Translations under genes and position numbers: made by a program
The notes under the pieces: model-generated
The model's input: only the letters and a program-made list of their open reading frames with translations
Told to the model about the DNA's origin: nothing
The model's database searches: none
In this document: piece after piece, positions 29,141 through 37,102 of the stretch
Layout: the number at the start of each line of letters is the position of its first letter
Position numbering within the stretch: the first letter of the stretch is position 1
Assembly: GCF_005281475.1 (NCBI RefSeq)
Contig: NZ_CP040106.1
Span: 5,384,001-5,448,000, forward strand
Direction: 5' to 3'
Origin: Echinicola rosea
GTDB lineage: Bacteria; Bacteroidota; Bacteroidia; Cytophagales; Cyclobacteriaceae
DNA length: 64,000 nt

Positions 29141-30183
29141 AATTACTTTCCTTATATTGCCTGCTCAAGACGTTTACTAACACTACACCTCAGATAACCA
29201 AAACCATTTAGATTCGCTTCAACTAAATAGAAGAGGCTTAGCACGTTTAACTTTAACTGCCCCTGCTGGTTAAATTCAGAGGCAGTATGATATTGTCTGG
29301 CCGCAATACCCAAGATTGGTATGCTCTTAATTGTAGTATAAAATTTGTACTGCCTGTTCATAGATAATTATGTTTTAATATCTCCGCTGACTATAGGATG
29401 CTTAAGAGATGAACTGAAAAAACCGTTAAACCAACGCTGAATTCTATCATAATTATTGGTTTATCTAAAATTGATAGACCTACACATTTGAGTTAAATCA
29501 CAAAAGATTCGATACAAATGAACAAAATCCAATAAACTGATCTCTCACATGTCCCTATGGGACATCGAGAATAAAATTTTGCTCAGCTTTCATAAACGAA
29601 ATAAACATAAAATCATCAGTTTATTGCACAGACAATTGTCAACCCTTGAATAAATACCAATTTCAAGCTACTCATTACCAAAAAACAGCATTTTTTTGTG
29701 ATACCTTTCAGTAGTTTTAACTATTTTATGGCATTGCAACCACCCATTCCAAGCAAATAATATTTTACAACTAAAGAAAAAACGATTTGAAAATATAAAA
29801 TATGATCTTCGTAAAAAACATGTTCTACCTACCTTGGTAGATGATAGATGTTTTTACAAAAAACAACCGTAAAGTAGTGAACCATATCTCACCATAATCA
29901 GAGATTTTTATTATGGGATAGTTGAAGATTTATAGAAAATGTCCTTACAAACCTAGATTCTAAAAACACATCAATAAAAAACCTTCCTCGGTGATTTACA
30001 CATCCTTCTCCTATAGCCATGCATTCAAAAAAATGGAGAAGCTCCTCTTCCAAATAACTTATTCTAATGATCATCACAAATTATTGTCATATTCATAAAA
30101 TAGGCAACATGTTTTTGTTATTGTTTGTTTGATCTCACATAAGTAGCACAATTAACTTGCTAATGGTGCCTAGCTTTAAAATT
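29141..30183. other. 1-kb gene-free control region between the T9SS operon and orphan regulator
   Basis: This AT-rich stretch separates two divergent genes, the PorP/SprF operon (minus) and the LuxR regulator (plus). A 69-codon minus-strand frame at 29152-29361 has no recognisable product. The region contains the palindromes at 29549-29565 and 29829-29840. Its length suggests complex regulation or a small RNA. Confidence 0.5.
29549..29565. promoter_or_regulatory. 17-bp palindrome, candidate operator
   Basis: ATGTCCC (29549-29555) and GGGACAT (29559-29565) form a perfect palindrome around TAT, with an outer TCTC/GAGA pair. It lies between the divergent T9SS operon and the LuxR-type regulator, so a binding site for one of the two LuxR proteins is possible; this is inference. 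Confidence 0.4.
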
Positions 30184-30810
30184 ATGAAGCACCAAAAAGC
30201 AATAATATATGACCACCATCGGCTCTTTAGTGACTCCTTTTCTTGTATCATGGAAAGATCGGATCTTTTCCAGTCCATCCAATCTTTCTTTGACGATAAA
30301 GAACTTGTACAACATATCATATCAGAAAGTCCAGAACCTACAGTTTTGTTTATAGATTTCATAATGGATGATGCTTATTCCTTGTTCTTAATAAATGAAA
30401 CCCGGCGCCTCAACAGAAACCTGAAAGTGGTGGTGGTCTCTGGAATTTCTTCCCCTTCACTCATCAAAACTATTATAAGTTATCGGCCACATGGGTTTAT
30501 CTCAAAATCTTCTGGCTTTGATGAAATAATAAAGTGCTTAAAAAAAATCGAGGACGGCCAATTTTATTTATGTCCGGAAATCCAAAATGTTCTGACTAAT
30601 TACGAAAAAATAGAGAAAATACCATTTACATCAAGAGAGCTACAAATTTTACAACTATTTGCTCAAGGATTTTCAATTGACAAAACTGCAGAATTGGTTC
30701 ACTTAAGTAGGCATACCATCGTTTCACATAGAAGAAAAATGATGAAGAAGGCTGGTTGTAAATCCATTATCGAATTGTTGGCATTCTCACACAAGCATGG
30801 ATTAATATGA
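30184..30810 (+). CDS. Orphan LuxR/NarL-type response regulator
   Basis: About 208 residues from ATG 30184 (MKHQKAIIYDHH), chosen over an upstream ATG at 30157 because the receiver starts directly after it. The receiver has the phospho-acceptor Asp58 in LFIDF and a conserved Lys in ISKSSG, but the usual acidic pair is reduced: the first position is Tyr (YDHH). The LuxR helix-turn-helix (FTSRELQILQLFAQGFS, LSRHTIVSHRRKMM) is nearly the same as that of the regulator at 8277-8915. No kinase is adjacent, so it may share the kinase at 8950 or act without one. It is divergent from the PorP/SprF operon. Confidence 0.88.
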   Translation: MKHQKAIIYDHHRLFSDSFSCIMERSDLFQSIQSFFDDKELVQHIISESPEPTVLFIDFIMDDAYSLFLINETRRLNRNLKVVVVSGISSPSLIKTIISYRPHGFISKSSGFDEIIKCLKKIEDGQFYLCPEIQNVLTNYEKIEKIPFTSRELQILQLFAQGFSIDKTAELVHLSRHTIVSHRRKMMKKAGCKSIIELLAFSHKHGLI

Positions 30811-30937
30811 CTTTAAAACACTAAAGTTTCACATTATTATTTCGTCATGCTTAAGTTAAACAGCCTGTTATCATTATGGATAGTTAGTCCATAGGTACAA
30901 TTATATCAGTTTGTTTTCGTAAATCTCTATCCTAATA

Positions 30938-31180
30938 ATGCGTATTAATTTCAACCAAAAGGAATTCGTTTATACAACATATATAGGGAAGACCTTCTCT
31001 AAACCAAAAAAAATATCCCCAATTATCCAGATGGGGTCATTGGTAGTTTATAACCATGATGATATCGTTTTACGTTTTGTAATTGAGGATATAAATAACA
31101 GGATTTATCATCACTTCACTTTAAATGAAATTCATCAAAAAAGCATAGACGAACTATTCCAAATACTTACTAGTGCCTGA
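30938..31180 (+). CDS. Small hypothetical protein (80 aa)
   Basis: The protein opens MRINFNQKEFVYTTYIGKTF and is rich in Ile, Lys and His, with no signal peptide or membrane segment. It follows the orphan regulator on the same strand after 127 bp. I do not recognise a family. The balanced amino-acid composition makes a real gene possible, but there is no clear ribosome-binding site and no second line of support. Confidence 0.4.
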   Translation: MRINFNQKEFVYTTYIGKTFSKPKKISPIIQMGSLVVYNHDDIVLRFVIEDINNRIYHHFTLNEIHQKSIDELFQILTSA

Positions 31181-31416
31181 TCAAATTAAGACATCCTAAA
31201 TATTCATTGACACTGATAGGGCATTAGATGCTACGCCTTCTCCTAAATGCTCCTAAGTTGAATGATTTGGCTCCGGTTGGACTGCAATACGGAAACCTAA
31301 TCATTTAGTAAGAAATTTTCCCTTCCCGGGGGCTAGCCTCCGGGAAGGGAAAGGACAGTGTTGAGATAAGACTCCCTCGCCCCTTTGAGTATTCTCCTTC
31401 CGATCTCAAATACCCG
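31181..31416. other. Spacer with strong 13-bp-stem hairpin
   Basis: TTTCCCTTCCCGG (31317-31329) pairs perfectly with CCGGGAAGGGAAA (31340-31352), with a GGCTAGCC palindrome in the loop. No gene is seen. The hairpin is GC-rich, lacks a T-run and may be a repeat-type palindrome or a terminator. Confidence 0.5.
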
Positions 31417-31808
31417 CCAAAAGCCTTAAATCCTCCCCCAAGTGGTTCGAGTTTGCTCTTATCAGCTCCACGACTTAGAAACGAGGTGAATTTTCGCCTC
31501 GTTTTTTTTATATTACATAAACAAATTAACAAACATCGTTTTCATCTATATAATAAGCTGTTAATTCGAAAAATGAATTGTCAAAAACCAATTCCTTCAA
31601 AAATCAAAATACTGACAAAAATCATATGATTTAACAAATGGTTCGATCAATCTCATTGGCTTAGCTAGTAGGAATCGAACTAAATTTCAAATAAATTTGC
31701 GTCCAATAACCATTAATTATTCCGTATAAATGGAATAAACTTATTTTTAAAGTTAAAATCCGAAACAAACTTAAACCAAGCGTTCTTCCATTTGACCCTT
31801 CCAAAGGA
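31417..31808 (+). repeat. Dispersed ~392-bp repeat, right copy
   Basis: This is the direct-repeat partner of 7042-7433, with the same order of landmarks. The terminator-like hairpin AAACGAGG/CCTCGTTT is at 31479-31504. The long outer stem GGTTCGAT (31640-31647) pairs with ATCGAACT (31674-31681) through one G-T pair. It lies between the orphan LuxR regulator and the IS200 remnant. Confidence 0.85.
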
Positions 31809-31919
31809 TATATCCCTTTCTTGGATCCGAATAATCATGGTTTAACCTACTGAAACTTTCCGGGGACCTTTCAATAAAAGCTTGCCTTCCCTTATCCCCA
31901 TCCAAAGGAAGGGGATTTG

Positions 31920-32525
31920 TGATAACCCCTGTAAGGGGGTAAAACTGCTCTTGCCCCCTGAGGAGGCAAGGGAGGTGTTGTCCCCTCTGTTAAACTTTAT
32001 TTACTTTTCAAATTTCTTTTCTTGCTTTTCCTGGTATTCCACATATCGTCTGATCATTTCTGAATCAAGACCTATCGTATCTACACAGTAGCCCTTGGCC
32101 CAAAAGTGATTGCCCCAATAGGGGCGCTGCTTCAACTACTTGAACCTACCAAAAACCCTTATTGCCGTACGTCCTTTTAGCACACCAACAATTTCTGATA
32201 TGGATACTTTTGGCGGTACCTCGATGATCAGGTGAACATGGTCCTCCTGAACATTTAGTGCTTCTATCTTGCAACGCTTTTGCTCGCTGAACAGATGAAT
32301 GCAGGTTTCTACTTCTTCCTTTATTGTGCCCTTCAGCACTTTATACCTATATTTAGGCGTCCATACTATATGGTACTTACAATGCCAAATGGCATGAGAT
32401 AATCTATTGAATCGACTCATTTGGTTACTTTCTTTTGTTGTGGGGACAACATCTTGAAAGTTAACCTTGAGTCGGTTTTTAGGCAAACCCGTGAAACGGT
32501 CTCTGACCACGTTCACAGAACGTGG
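31920..32525 (-). mobile_element. IS200-type insertion sequence, degenerate
   Basis: The element is read on the minus strand. Its 5' end has a hairpin with an 8-bp stem, CCACGTTC/GAACGTGG, at 32507-32525. Downstream of the transposase, GC-rich hairpins lie at 31925-31940 and 31950-31970. GGTGTTGTCCCC at 31974-31985 and the reverse of GATGTTGTCCCC at 32442-32453 form an 11-of-12 inverted pair around the transposase gene; the latter also folds on itself (GTTGT/ACAAC), like the translation-blocking leader hairpins known in IS200. The right boundary is approximate. The left end abuts a SIR2-like coding fragment, so the element probably inserted into that gene. Confidence 0.65.
32001..32420 (-). 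pseudogene. IS200/IS605 TnpA transposase with in-frame amber stop
   Basis: Start ATG 32420 (MSRFNRLSHAIWHCKYHIVW, the usual IS200 TnpA opening). The protein keeps the HUH-type motif HVHLIIEVP, but a TAG at 32136-32138 stops it after 94 residues. Past the stop the same frame continues as family-like sequence (LKQRPYWGNHFWAKGYCVDT, then SEMIRRYVEYQ) to a natural TAA at 32001-32003. The Tyr expected to be catalytic lies in the RRYVEYQ helix beyond the amber codon. The element is therefore inactive unless the stop is read through or a helper enzyme acts in trans. Confidence 0.85.
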
Positions 32526-32817
32526 ATTTCTAAGTTTATATTAAAAAAATCGTAAAACTCCTCATAGTCAAAATACCCTTTGACTTTATTATGGTATTGC
32601 ATTAGATCACGACAGAAGTCAAATTCAAAGTCATAACTGGTTTTATAACCTACATTGGTTTTCCTCCCCTTGTATCAAAGATCATTGCCCCTCCGGGCGA
32701 AAAGGCGAAATCACTCCCATCGCACTCCAGTAATAGTTTGTTAAGCTGATTTCCGATAGGGTATCCCATTGGAGCGGAAAAGCCCGCTCCCAATAATATA
32801 GAAATAGATTTAGGCAT
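32526..32817 (-). pseudogene. SIR2-like gene fragment, frameshifted and cut by IS200
   Basis: ATG 32817 opens MPKSISILLGAGFSAPMGYP, the Rossmann glycine motif of SIR2-type NAD-binding domains found in many anti-phage proteins. The frame ends at 32650 after GGKPM. One added base in the AAAA run near 32661-32664 restores a frame that reads on as NVGYKTSYDFEFDFCRDLMQ and FDYEEFYDFF up to the IS200 end at 32525. So the fragment carries a one-base deletion and the insertion. No continuation was found beyond the IS. It lies next to, and divergent from, the AbiE pair. Exact SIR2 subfamily is unknown. Confidence 0.7.
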
Positions 32818-32940
32818 TATAGAACAAGAAGTTTTTGTGAAGGTAGTGGTATTGAGCAGGAGTTCAAATACCTCAAATGGGGTATTCTTTATCCATAACG
32901 GGTTTAAAAAATACACGAAAAGTAAACTTTTAGTTTGGTT

Positions 32941-32979
32941 ATTGGATTTTATATAAACTATTATTTACTTTGGTTTATA
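32941..32979 (+). promoter_or_regulatory. Candidate promoter and operator of the AbiE operon
   Basis: ATTG (32941-32944), a 20-base spacer and TTACTTTG (32965-32972) resemble the Bacteroidota -33/-7 elements with one mismatch in the -7 box. The -7 box is flanked by an inverted pair TATAAAC (32952-32958) and GTTTATA (32973-32979), and TTTATAA recurs at 32974 and 32987. AbiEi antitoxins are known to repress their own operon by binding inverted repeats, so these are operator candidates. Confidence 0.45.
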
Positions 32980-32999
32980 ATTGTTCTTTATAACAAACT

Positions 33000-33773
33000 A
33001 TGAGTTTGGAAAATAAAACTAAAATAAACCGTCTATTGCAAAACTGGCCATCTGGGGCTGTTTACCTGAGTTCATGGTTGGCAGACCAAGGATATTCGAG
33101 CCAATTATTGAACCGGTATAAAAAAAGTCAATGGATTACTTCAATAGGTTCAGGAGCTCTGGTAAAAAATGGAGACCAAGTACTTCTGGAGGGAGCTATA
33201 TGGGCTATACAGAAGCAGGGAAACGGAACTGTTCACATGGGAGGCAAAACAGCATTAGGGTTATTGGGAAAATCCCATTATCTGGAGTTTTCCCCGCAAA
33301 ATTGTGTCCTGTTTGGTGGTGAAAAAGAAAAAATTCCCGCTTGGTTTCAGCAGTACAAATGGCCCATGAAATTACATTACTATAGTACGGCTTTCCTGCC
33401 ACCTGAGTTGGGTATGACCGATCATGAAGTTAATGGGTTTTCCATCAAGATATCCAGTGCTGCCCGAGCGATGATGGAATGTCTGTATTTGGCCCCGGAA
33501 AAACAAGAGTTAAAGGAGTGTTACGAACTCATGGAAGGGCTCAATAACCTACGACCCAATCTTGTCCAAGAACTCTTAACAACTTGTTCCTCCATCAAGG
33601 TCAAAAGATTGTTTTTATACATGGCTACCAAGGCCGGACATCCCTGGTTACCTTTTATAGATCAGGAAAAGATATCGCTAGGCACTGGTAAACGTCAGTT
33701 AGCCCAAAACGGGGTATATGTCCCGGAATTTATGATAACAATACCAAAAGACCTTTTTAATGACGAATTATAA
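33000..33773 (+). CDS. abiEi: AbiEi-family antitoxin of a type IV toxin-antitoxin system
   Basis: 257 residues. The N-terminal winged helix (about 1-75, WPSGAVYLSSWLADQGYSSQ, with RYKKSQWITSIGSGALV) matches the AbiEi_3-type DNA-binding part; the C-terminal domain carries GGKTALGLLGKSHYLEF and SSAARAMMECLYLAPE, typical of the family. AbiEi represses its operon and counters the nucleotidyltransferase AbiEii without direct complex formation (type IV). The toxin gene overlaps its end by 14 bp. No truncation is seen. AbiE systems give abortive infection against phages; that it does so here is inferred. Confidence 0.88.
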   Translation: MSLENKTKINRLLQNWPSGAVYLSSWLADQGYSSQLLNRYKKSQWITSIGSGALVKNGDQVLLEGAIWAIQKQGNGTVHMGGKTALGLLGKSHYLEFSPQNCVLFGGEKEKIPAWFQQYKWPMKLHYYSTAFLPPELGMTDHEVNGFSIKISSAARAMMECLYLAPEKQELKECYELMEGLNNLRPNLVQELLTTCSSIKVKRLFLYMATKAGHPWLPFIDQEKISLGTGKRQLAQNGVYVPEFMITIPKDLFNDEL

Positions 33774-34656
33774 AAATCAGGTAGCACTTTTGCTCAACGT
33801 TTTACCCGAAGTGGCCAGAGAAAGCTGCTTTGCTTTACATGGCGGTACGGCCATCAATTTATTTGTTCGAAATATGCCAAGACTGTCAGTGGATATTGAC
33901 CTGACCTATATACCTGTGGAAGACAGACAGACTTCCTTTAACAATATAAATGGAGCGTTGGACAGGATTGCTAAGCGTTTGCAAAAGGTCCTGCCCAAAA
34001 CGGAAGTCAATCATCAGCCTGAGCGTCTCAAGCTACAGATCAGGAACAATGAGGCGTTGATAAAGATTGAAGTCAATCAAGGTATTAGGGGTCTTATAGG
34101 CCAAATAGTTCCCTTAGAGCTTTGTAAGAAGGCAAGTGAGGTATTTGATGCATTCTGTGTGATACAGGGGGTACCCTTTGGACAATTGTATGGAGGGAAA
34201 ATTTGCGCAGCTATGGATCGCCAACACCCCAGGGATATTTTTGATGTAAAATACCTTTTAAAGGAAGAAGGATTTACCCAAGAGATCAAAACGGGTTTCC
34301 TCTTTACTTTATTGAGTAGTAAACGACCTGTTCAGGAGATATTATACCCCAATTTTATTGATCAACGACAGGCATTCGACAACCAATTTCAGGGAATGAC
34401 CGAAGAGGATTTTACGTATGAAAATTTCGAAAGTACAAGGAAGGAGTTGTTTCACGTCATTCACGAAAATATAACAGATTCCGACAAGGAGTTTATTCTA
34501 AAATTTGAAACGGGTACTCCGGATTGGAGCATTTATGATTTTGGAGAATATCCGGCCGTACAGTGGAAGTTGCATAATTTGAATAAATTCATGCAGGCCA
34601 ATCCAGAAAAGCACCAAATGGGGCTTTCAGATTTAAAAAGCCTTTTGAACATTTAA
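33760..34656 (+). CDS. abiEii: AbiEii/AbiGii-family nucleotidyltransferase toxin
   Basis: 298 residues. The nucleotidyltransferase signature is complete: HGGTAINLFVRNMPRLSVDIDL (written here only as the key residues GG, R and DxD at about 27-46), followed by a basic region LKLQIRNNEALIKIEVN and LYGGKICAAMDRQHPRDIFDV, a conserved AbiEii block with K, R and D. The family transfers nucleotides to RNA targets and stops growth. The start overlaps the antitoxin by 14 bp, consistent with coupled translation. A terminator follows 20 bp after the stop. Confidence 0.88.
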   Translation: MTNYKNQVALLLNVLPEVARESCFALHGGTAINLFVRNMPRLSVDIDLTYIPVEDRQTSFNNINGALDRIAKRLQKVLPKTEVNHQPERLKLQIRNNEALIKIEVNQGIRGLIGQIVPLELCKKASEVFDAFCVIQGVPFGQLYGGKICAAMDRQHPRDIFDVKYLLKEEGFTQEIKTGFLFTLLSSKRPVQEILYPNFIDQRQAFDNQFQGMTEEDFTYENFESTRKELFHVIHENITDSDKEFILKFETGTPDWSIYDFGEYPAVQWKLHNLNKFMQANPEKHQMGLSDLKSLLNI

Positions 34657-34676
34657 AACGTATCTTTTCAATTAAG

Positions 34677-34702
34677 AAAGCACCCCAAAAAGAGGTGCTT
34701 TT
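34677..34702 (+). terminator. Terminator of the AbiE operon
   Basis: AAAGCACC (34677-34684) and GGTGCTTT (34694-34701) form an 8-bp stem, followed by TTC. It lies about 20 bp after the AbiEii stop. Confidence 0.75.
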
Positions 34703-34869
34703 CAAAATATGTCCTAAAGTAGCATCATATTTTCAATCCTCTGTCTCAAATGGTAGAGTAAAATCTCATTAAATAAACAGGGAAAAGGTAGAGCCACTTA
34801 TTATGCACTTAGATGACTAACTTGATCAGAACCCTTGGCCGCCTGCCGGAAGCCTTAGAGCCCGTTGCC

Positions 34870-36468
34870 CTATTCTTCAAATCCATGATAGAGATATACC
34901 GCCCCGTAAGACCAATGTGGCCCGCTCTGGCTGGGATAATTGAACCTATCCATCATCAATGCCACGTATTTAAAGGGATAGCCTTCAGGCAACTGTACCA
35001 CATTGGGCCATACCCTAGTGCCCGAACGTTCATCCCACGGCGGGAGGTCCATATTCAAACTGCCCACTTCCTTGAGGTCCGGATAGGAATAGATGTATAT
35101 CTTCCGTTCCGAGCTGCCCGAAAAACAATATCGTTTATCACCTATTTTTTGGATTGAAGTGCCCGTGGAATTGTGCTCGACAGGACCTGCCATTCGCTTG
35201 TAGTTCCTGTTCCAGGAATCAGATTCCAAGACAATTGCCTTATAGCCCCCGTTGTTTTCGCAGGCAAGCATACGCCATTTTTTTGCTTCGGTATCAAAAA
35301 GGATATGGGGATCCTCGATGTCCCCAACCATTCCAAAGGGAGCAGCCTTCATGATCGAAAAACCAAAGCGAGGGTCTTTTTTGCTCTCGATGGCCAGCAA
35401 TTGTTTTTTTTCTTTTGAGGGATTAGCATAAGCACTGAAACCGGTGGTTATGCCCCGCCATATATTGTTTTCCCTATCATAAAAAATATGGGATGCTACT
35501 TCATTGCGCAATAGGCCATCATTGCGGTCAAATACGATTATACCTTCCAATTTCACGTCAAAGACCGTGGGATCCATGCTAAATACGCCTTGAATGTGAT
35601 GCGGCAAGGCACGTCCCCTGATGGACATCGTGTACCACAACCTGCCTTGGTCTAGCATGGGGTCGCCATTTTCATAGGTTATGGCCCGTATATCGGCCAG
35701 GCCTATCCCGGTACTCAGTTTCATTTCGGCTTTTTTCACTTCCACCCTACCCTCTTTCAAATGGACATATACCTTTGACTGAAAGCTTTGTAAATATGAT
35801 TTATTGCGCAAATCCATGTATGTGTTAAAATTACTTTGCGCGATGACCTTAGGCAATTCTCCAGTATGTTTTACAAATATCGTAAGACCGCTGCCCAGCA
35901 TCTGTAGGACTATCTTTCCCTTTATCTTTTCACTTGCATCAATATCCATGGCCATAGACTCATCCGCAACCACTTGGTCACCGGCAAAAACACTCAGCCT
36001 GGCCCCGGTAATTAGTGAATCCTCAAAACTGATTTTTATAAGAAACCGTTGTTCCTGCTTTGCATCAGAAAATTCAAACCCCAGTTCTCCATTGCCTTTT
36101 GTACCATGCACCTCCATTGAATAGGTAGCAAAGGGGTTAAACCCACCAAACCATATCCCGGTTTCGGTCTCTTTTTCTGATTGTATGATCAAGTGCCCAT
36201 CCTCAATGCCTACATCCGCCCCATCATTGCCATAATGGGTTGTGGGATACATTGCAGAAAATCCAACACTATTTCCAGGATCAAGGATTGCCAGGGGTAT
36301 GGATTGATTTTCATCAAAAACCAATCTTTTGGCGCCTTGTCTTACAAAGTTAATCTTGTCCGGAGAAACCTGCCCCATAGCGGGAAAAGCAAACAAAAAA
36401 ACAAAAATTAATACGATGGATGGTTGATATTTGATCCATATTTTCGGCTTACTTTTAAGCATATACAT
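34870..36468 (-). CDS. Secreted protein with a five-bladed propeller-like glycosidase fold
   Basis: 532 residues with a signal peptide (about 1-33, ending AFPAMGQ). The N-terminal half (about 50-240) looks like a concanavalin-type jelly roll. The C-terminal part (about 260-530) shows repeated blade-like units (RLWYTMSIRGRALPHHIQG, IEDPHILFDTEAKKWRMLA, DKRYCFSGSSERKIYIYSY) that recall GH43/GH32-type propellers, with an E-D-P motif as in many of them. No family assignment is certain and the catalytic acids were not identified. It is a single gene, not in an operon. Possible role: breakdown of, or binding to, a polysaccharide. Confidence 0.5.
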   Translation of the reverse strand: MYMLKSKPKIWIKYQPSIVLIFVFLFAFPAMGQVSPDKINFVRQGAKRLVFDENQSIPLAILDPGNSVGFSAMYPTTHYGNDGADVGIEDGHLIIQSEKETETGIWFGGFNPFATYSMEVHGTKGNGELGFEFSDAKQEQRFLIKISFEDSLITGARLSVFAGDQVVADESMAMDIDASEKIKGKIVLQMLGSGLTIFVKHTGELPKVIAQSNFNTYMDLRNKSYLQSFQSKVYVHLKEGRVEVKKAEMKLSTGIGLADIRAITYENGDPMLDQGRLWYTMSIRGRALPHHIQGVFSMDPTVFDVKLEGIIVFDRNDGLLRNEVASHIFYDRENNIWRGITTGFSAYANPSKEKKQLLAIESKKDPRFGFSIMKAAPFGMVGDIEDPHILFDTEAKKWRMLACENNGGYKAIVLESDSWNRNYKRMAGPVEHNSTGTSIQKIGDKRYCFSGSSERKIYIYSYPDLKEVGSLNMDLPPWDERSGTRVWPNVVQLPEGYPFKYVALMMDRFNYPSQSGPHWSYGAVYLYHGFEE

Positions 36469-36781
36469 AGGGTTTCACTCAGTTATTGACTTTTCAGGGA
36501 TAGCTTTCAATCTATAAAATCCTGATAAATTTCACCAATATAGGGCAATTTGAAACAATTGAAAACAATTAAGATTGACAGTGCGTTTATTTTGGAAAAT
36601 CCCCAATCCCAACCTTTTTCCCCAAAAAAAACCCTTCAATAATGCTTTGTACCTACCCACAACGGTATTTTGACAAGAACACGTCATACAGAAGCGAACC
36701 CAACATACTCACCAGCAGCACTTTTGCCATTGGTGAGATTTCATTCCTATCCCTTCATGCTTTTTCACCTGTATTCTTAAA
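36469..36781. other. Spacer with phased CAATT repeats
   Basis: CAATT occurs at 36546, 36556 and 36566, exactly 10 bp apart. On the minus strand a TATATTGG at 36532-36539 resembles the -7 box for the propeller gene, with a weak TTTT element 19 bases upstream. No gene is seen. Confidence 0.4.
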
Positions 36782-37102
36782 TCAATCCAATTCCCTGATT
36801 TTTCTTTGATGACTCTTTCCCCACTTCTCCATAGGCTTCACCACCTCTTCAATTCCAAAACAATAATCCGTTATGGTATATTCGATACGCATGGGAAAAT
36901 CATCAATCACTGTTCTTTTAATAAGCAGGTTTTCTTCCAGAAGTTTTAATTCTTTGGACAATACACGATTGGTTATGGCGGGAATGGAATTGGAAATCTC
37001 GTTATACCTTTTATTCCCATCGTGAATAGTCAGGATAATGGGCGGGTTCAGTTCTCCTTCCGTACCGGAAGAAATTACCGAGATTATCCATGAAGCAGCC
37101 AC
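36782..37102 (-). pseudogene. HxlR-family regulator with lost N-terminus
   Basis: From about 37045 downward the frame is a clear HxlR winged helix (IILTIHDGNKRYNEISNSIP, ITNRVLSKELKLLEENLLIK, RIEYTITDYCFGIEEVVKPM, EKWGKS). The expected N-terminus with the conserved Cys and the GGKW motif is missing. Instead the frame extends over 19 unrelated residues to a GTG at 37102, because this DNA is the antisense of an SDR gene remnant (37053-37205). HxlR proteins need that N-terminal part for redox or electrophile sensing and dimerisation. The gene is therefore probably non-functional, a product of a deletion that joined it to its former neighbour. Confidence 0.75.

Noticed and set aside
29152..29361. 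69-codon minus-strand frame upstream of PorP/SprF
   Set aside because: No recognisable domain, no signal peptide and no good start context.
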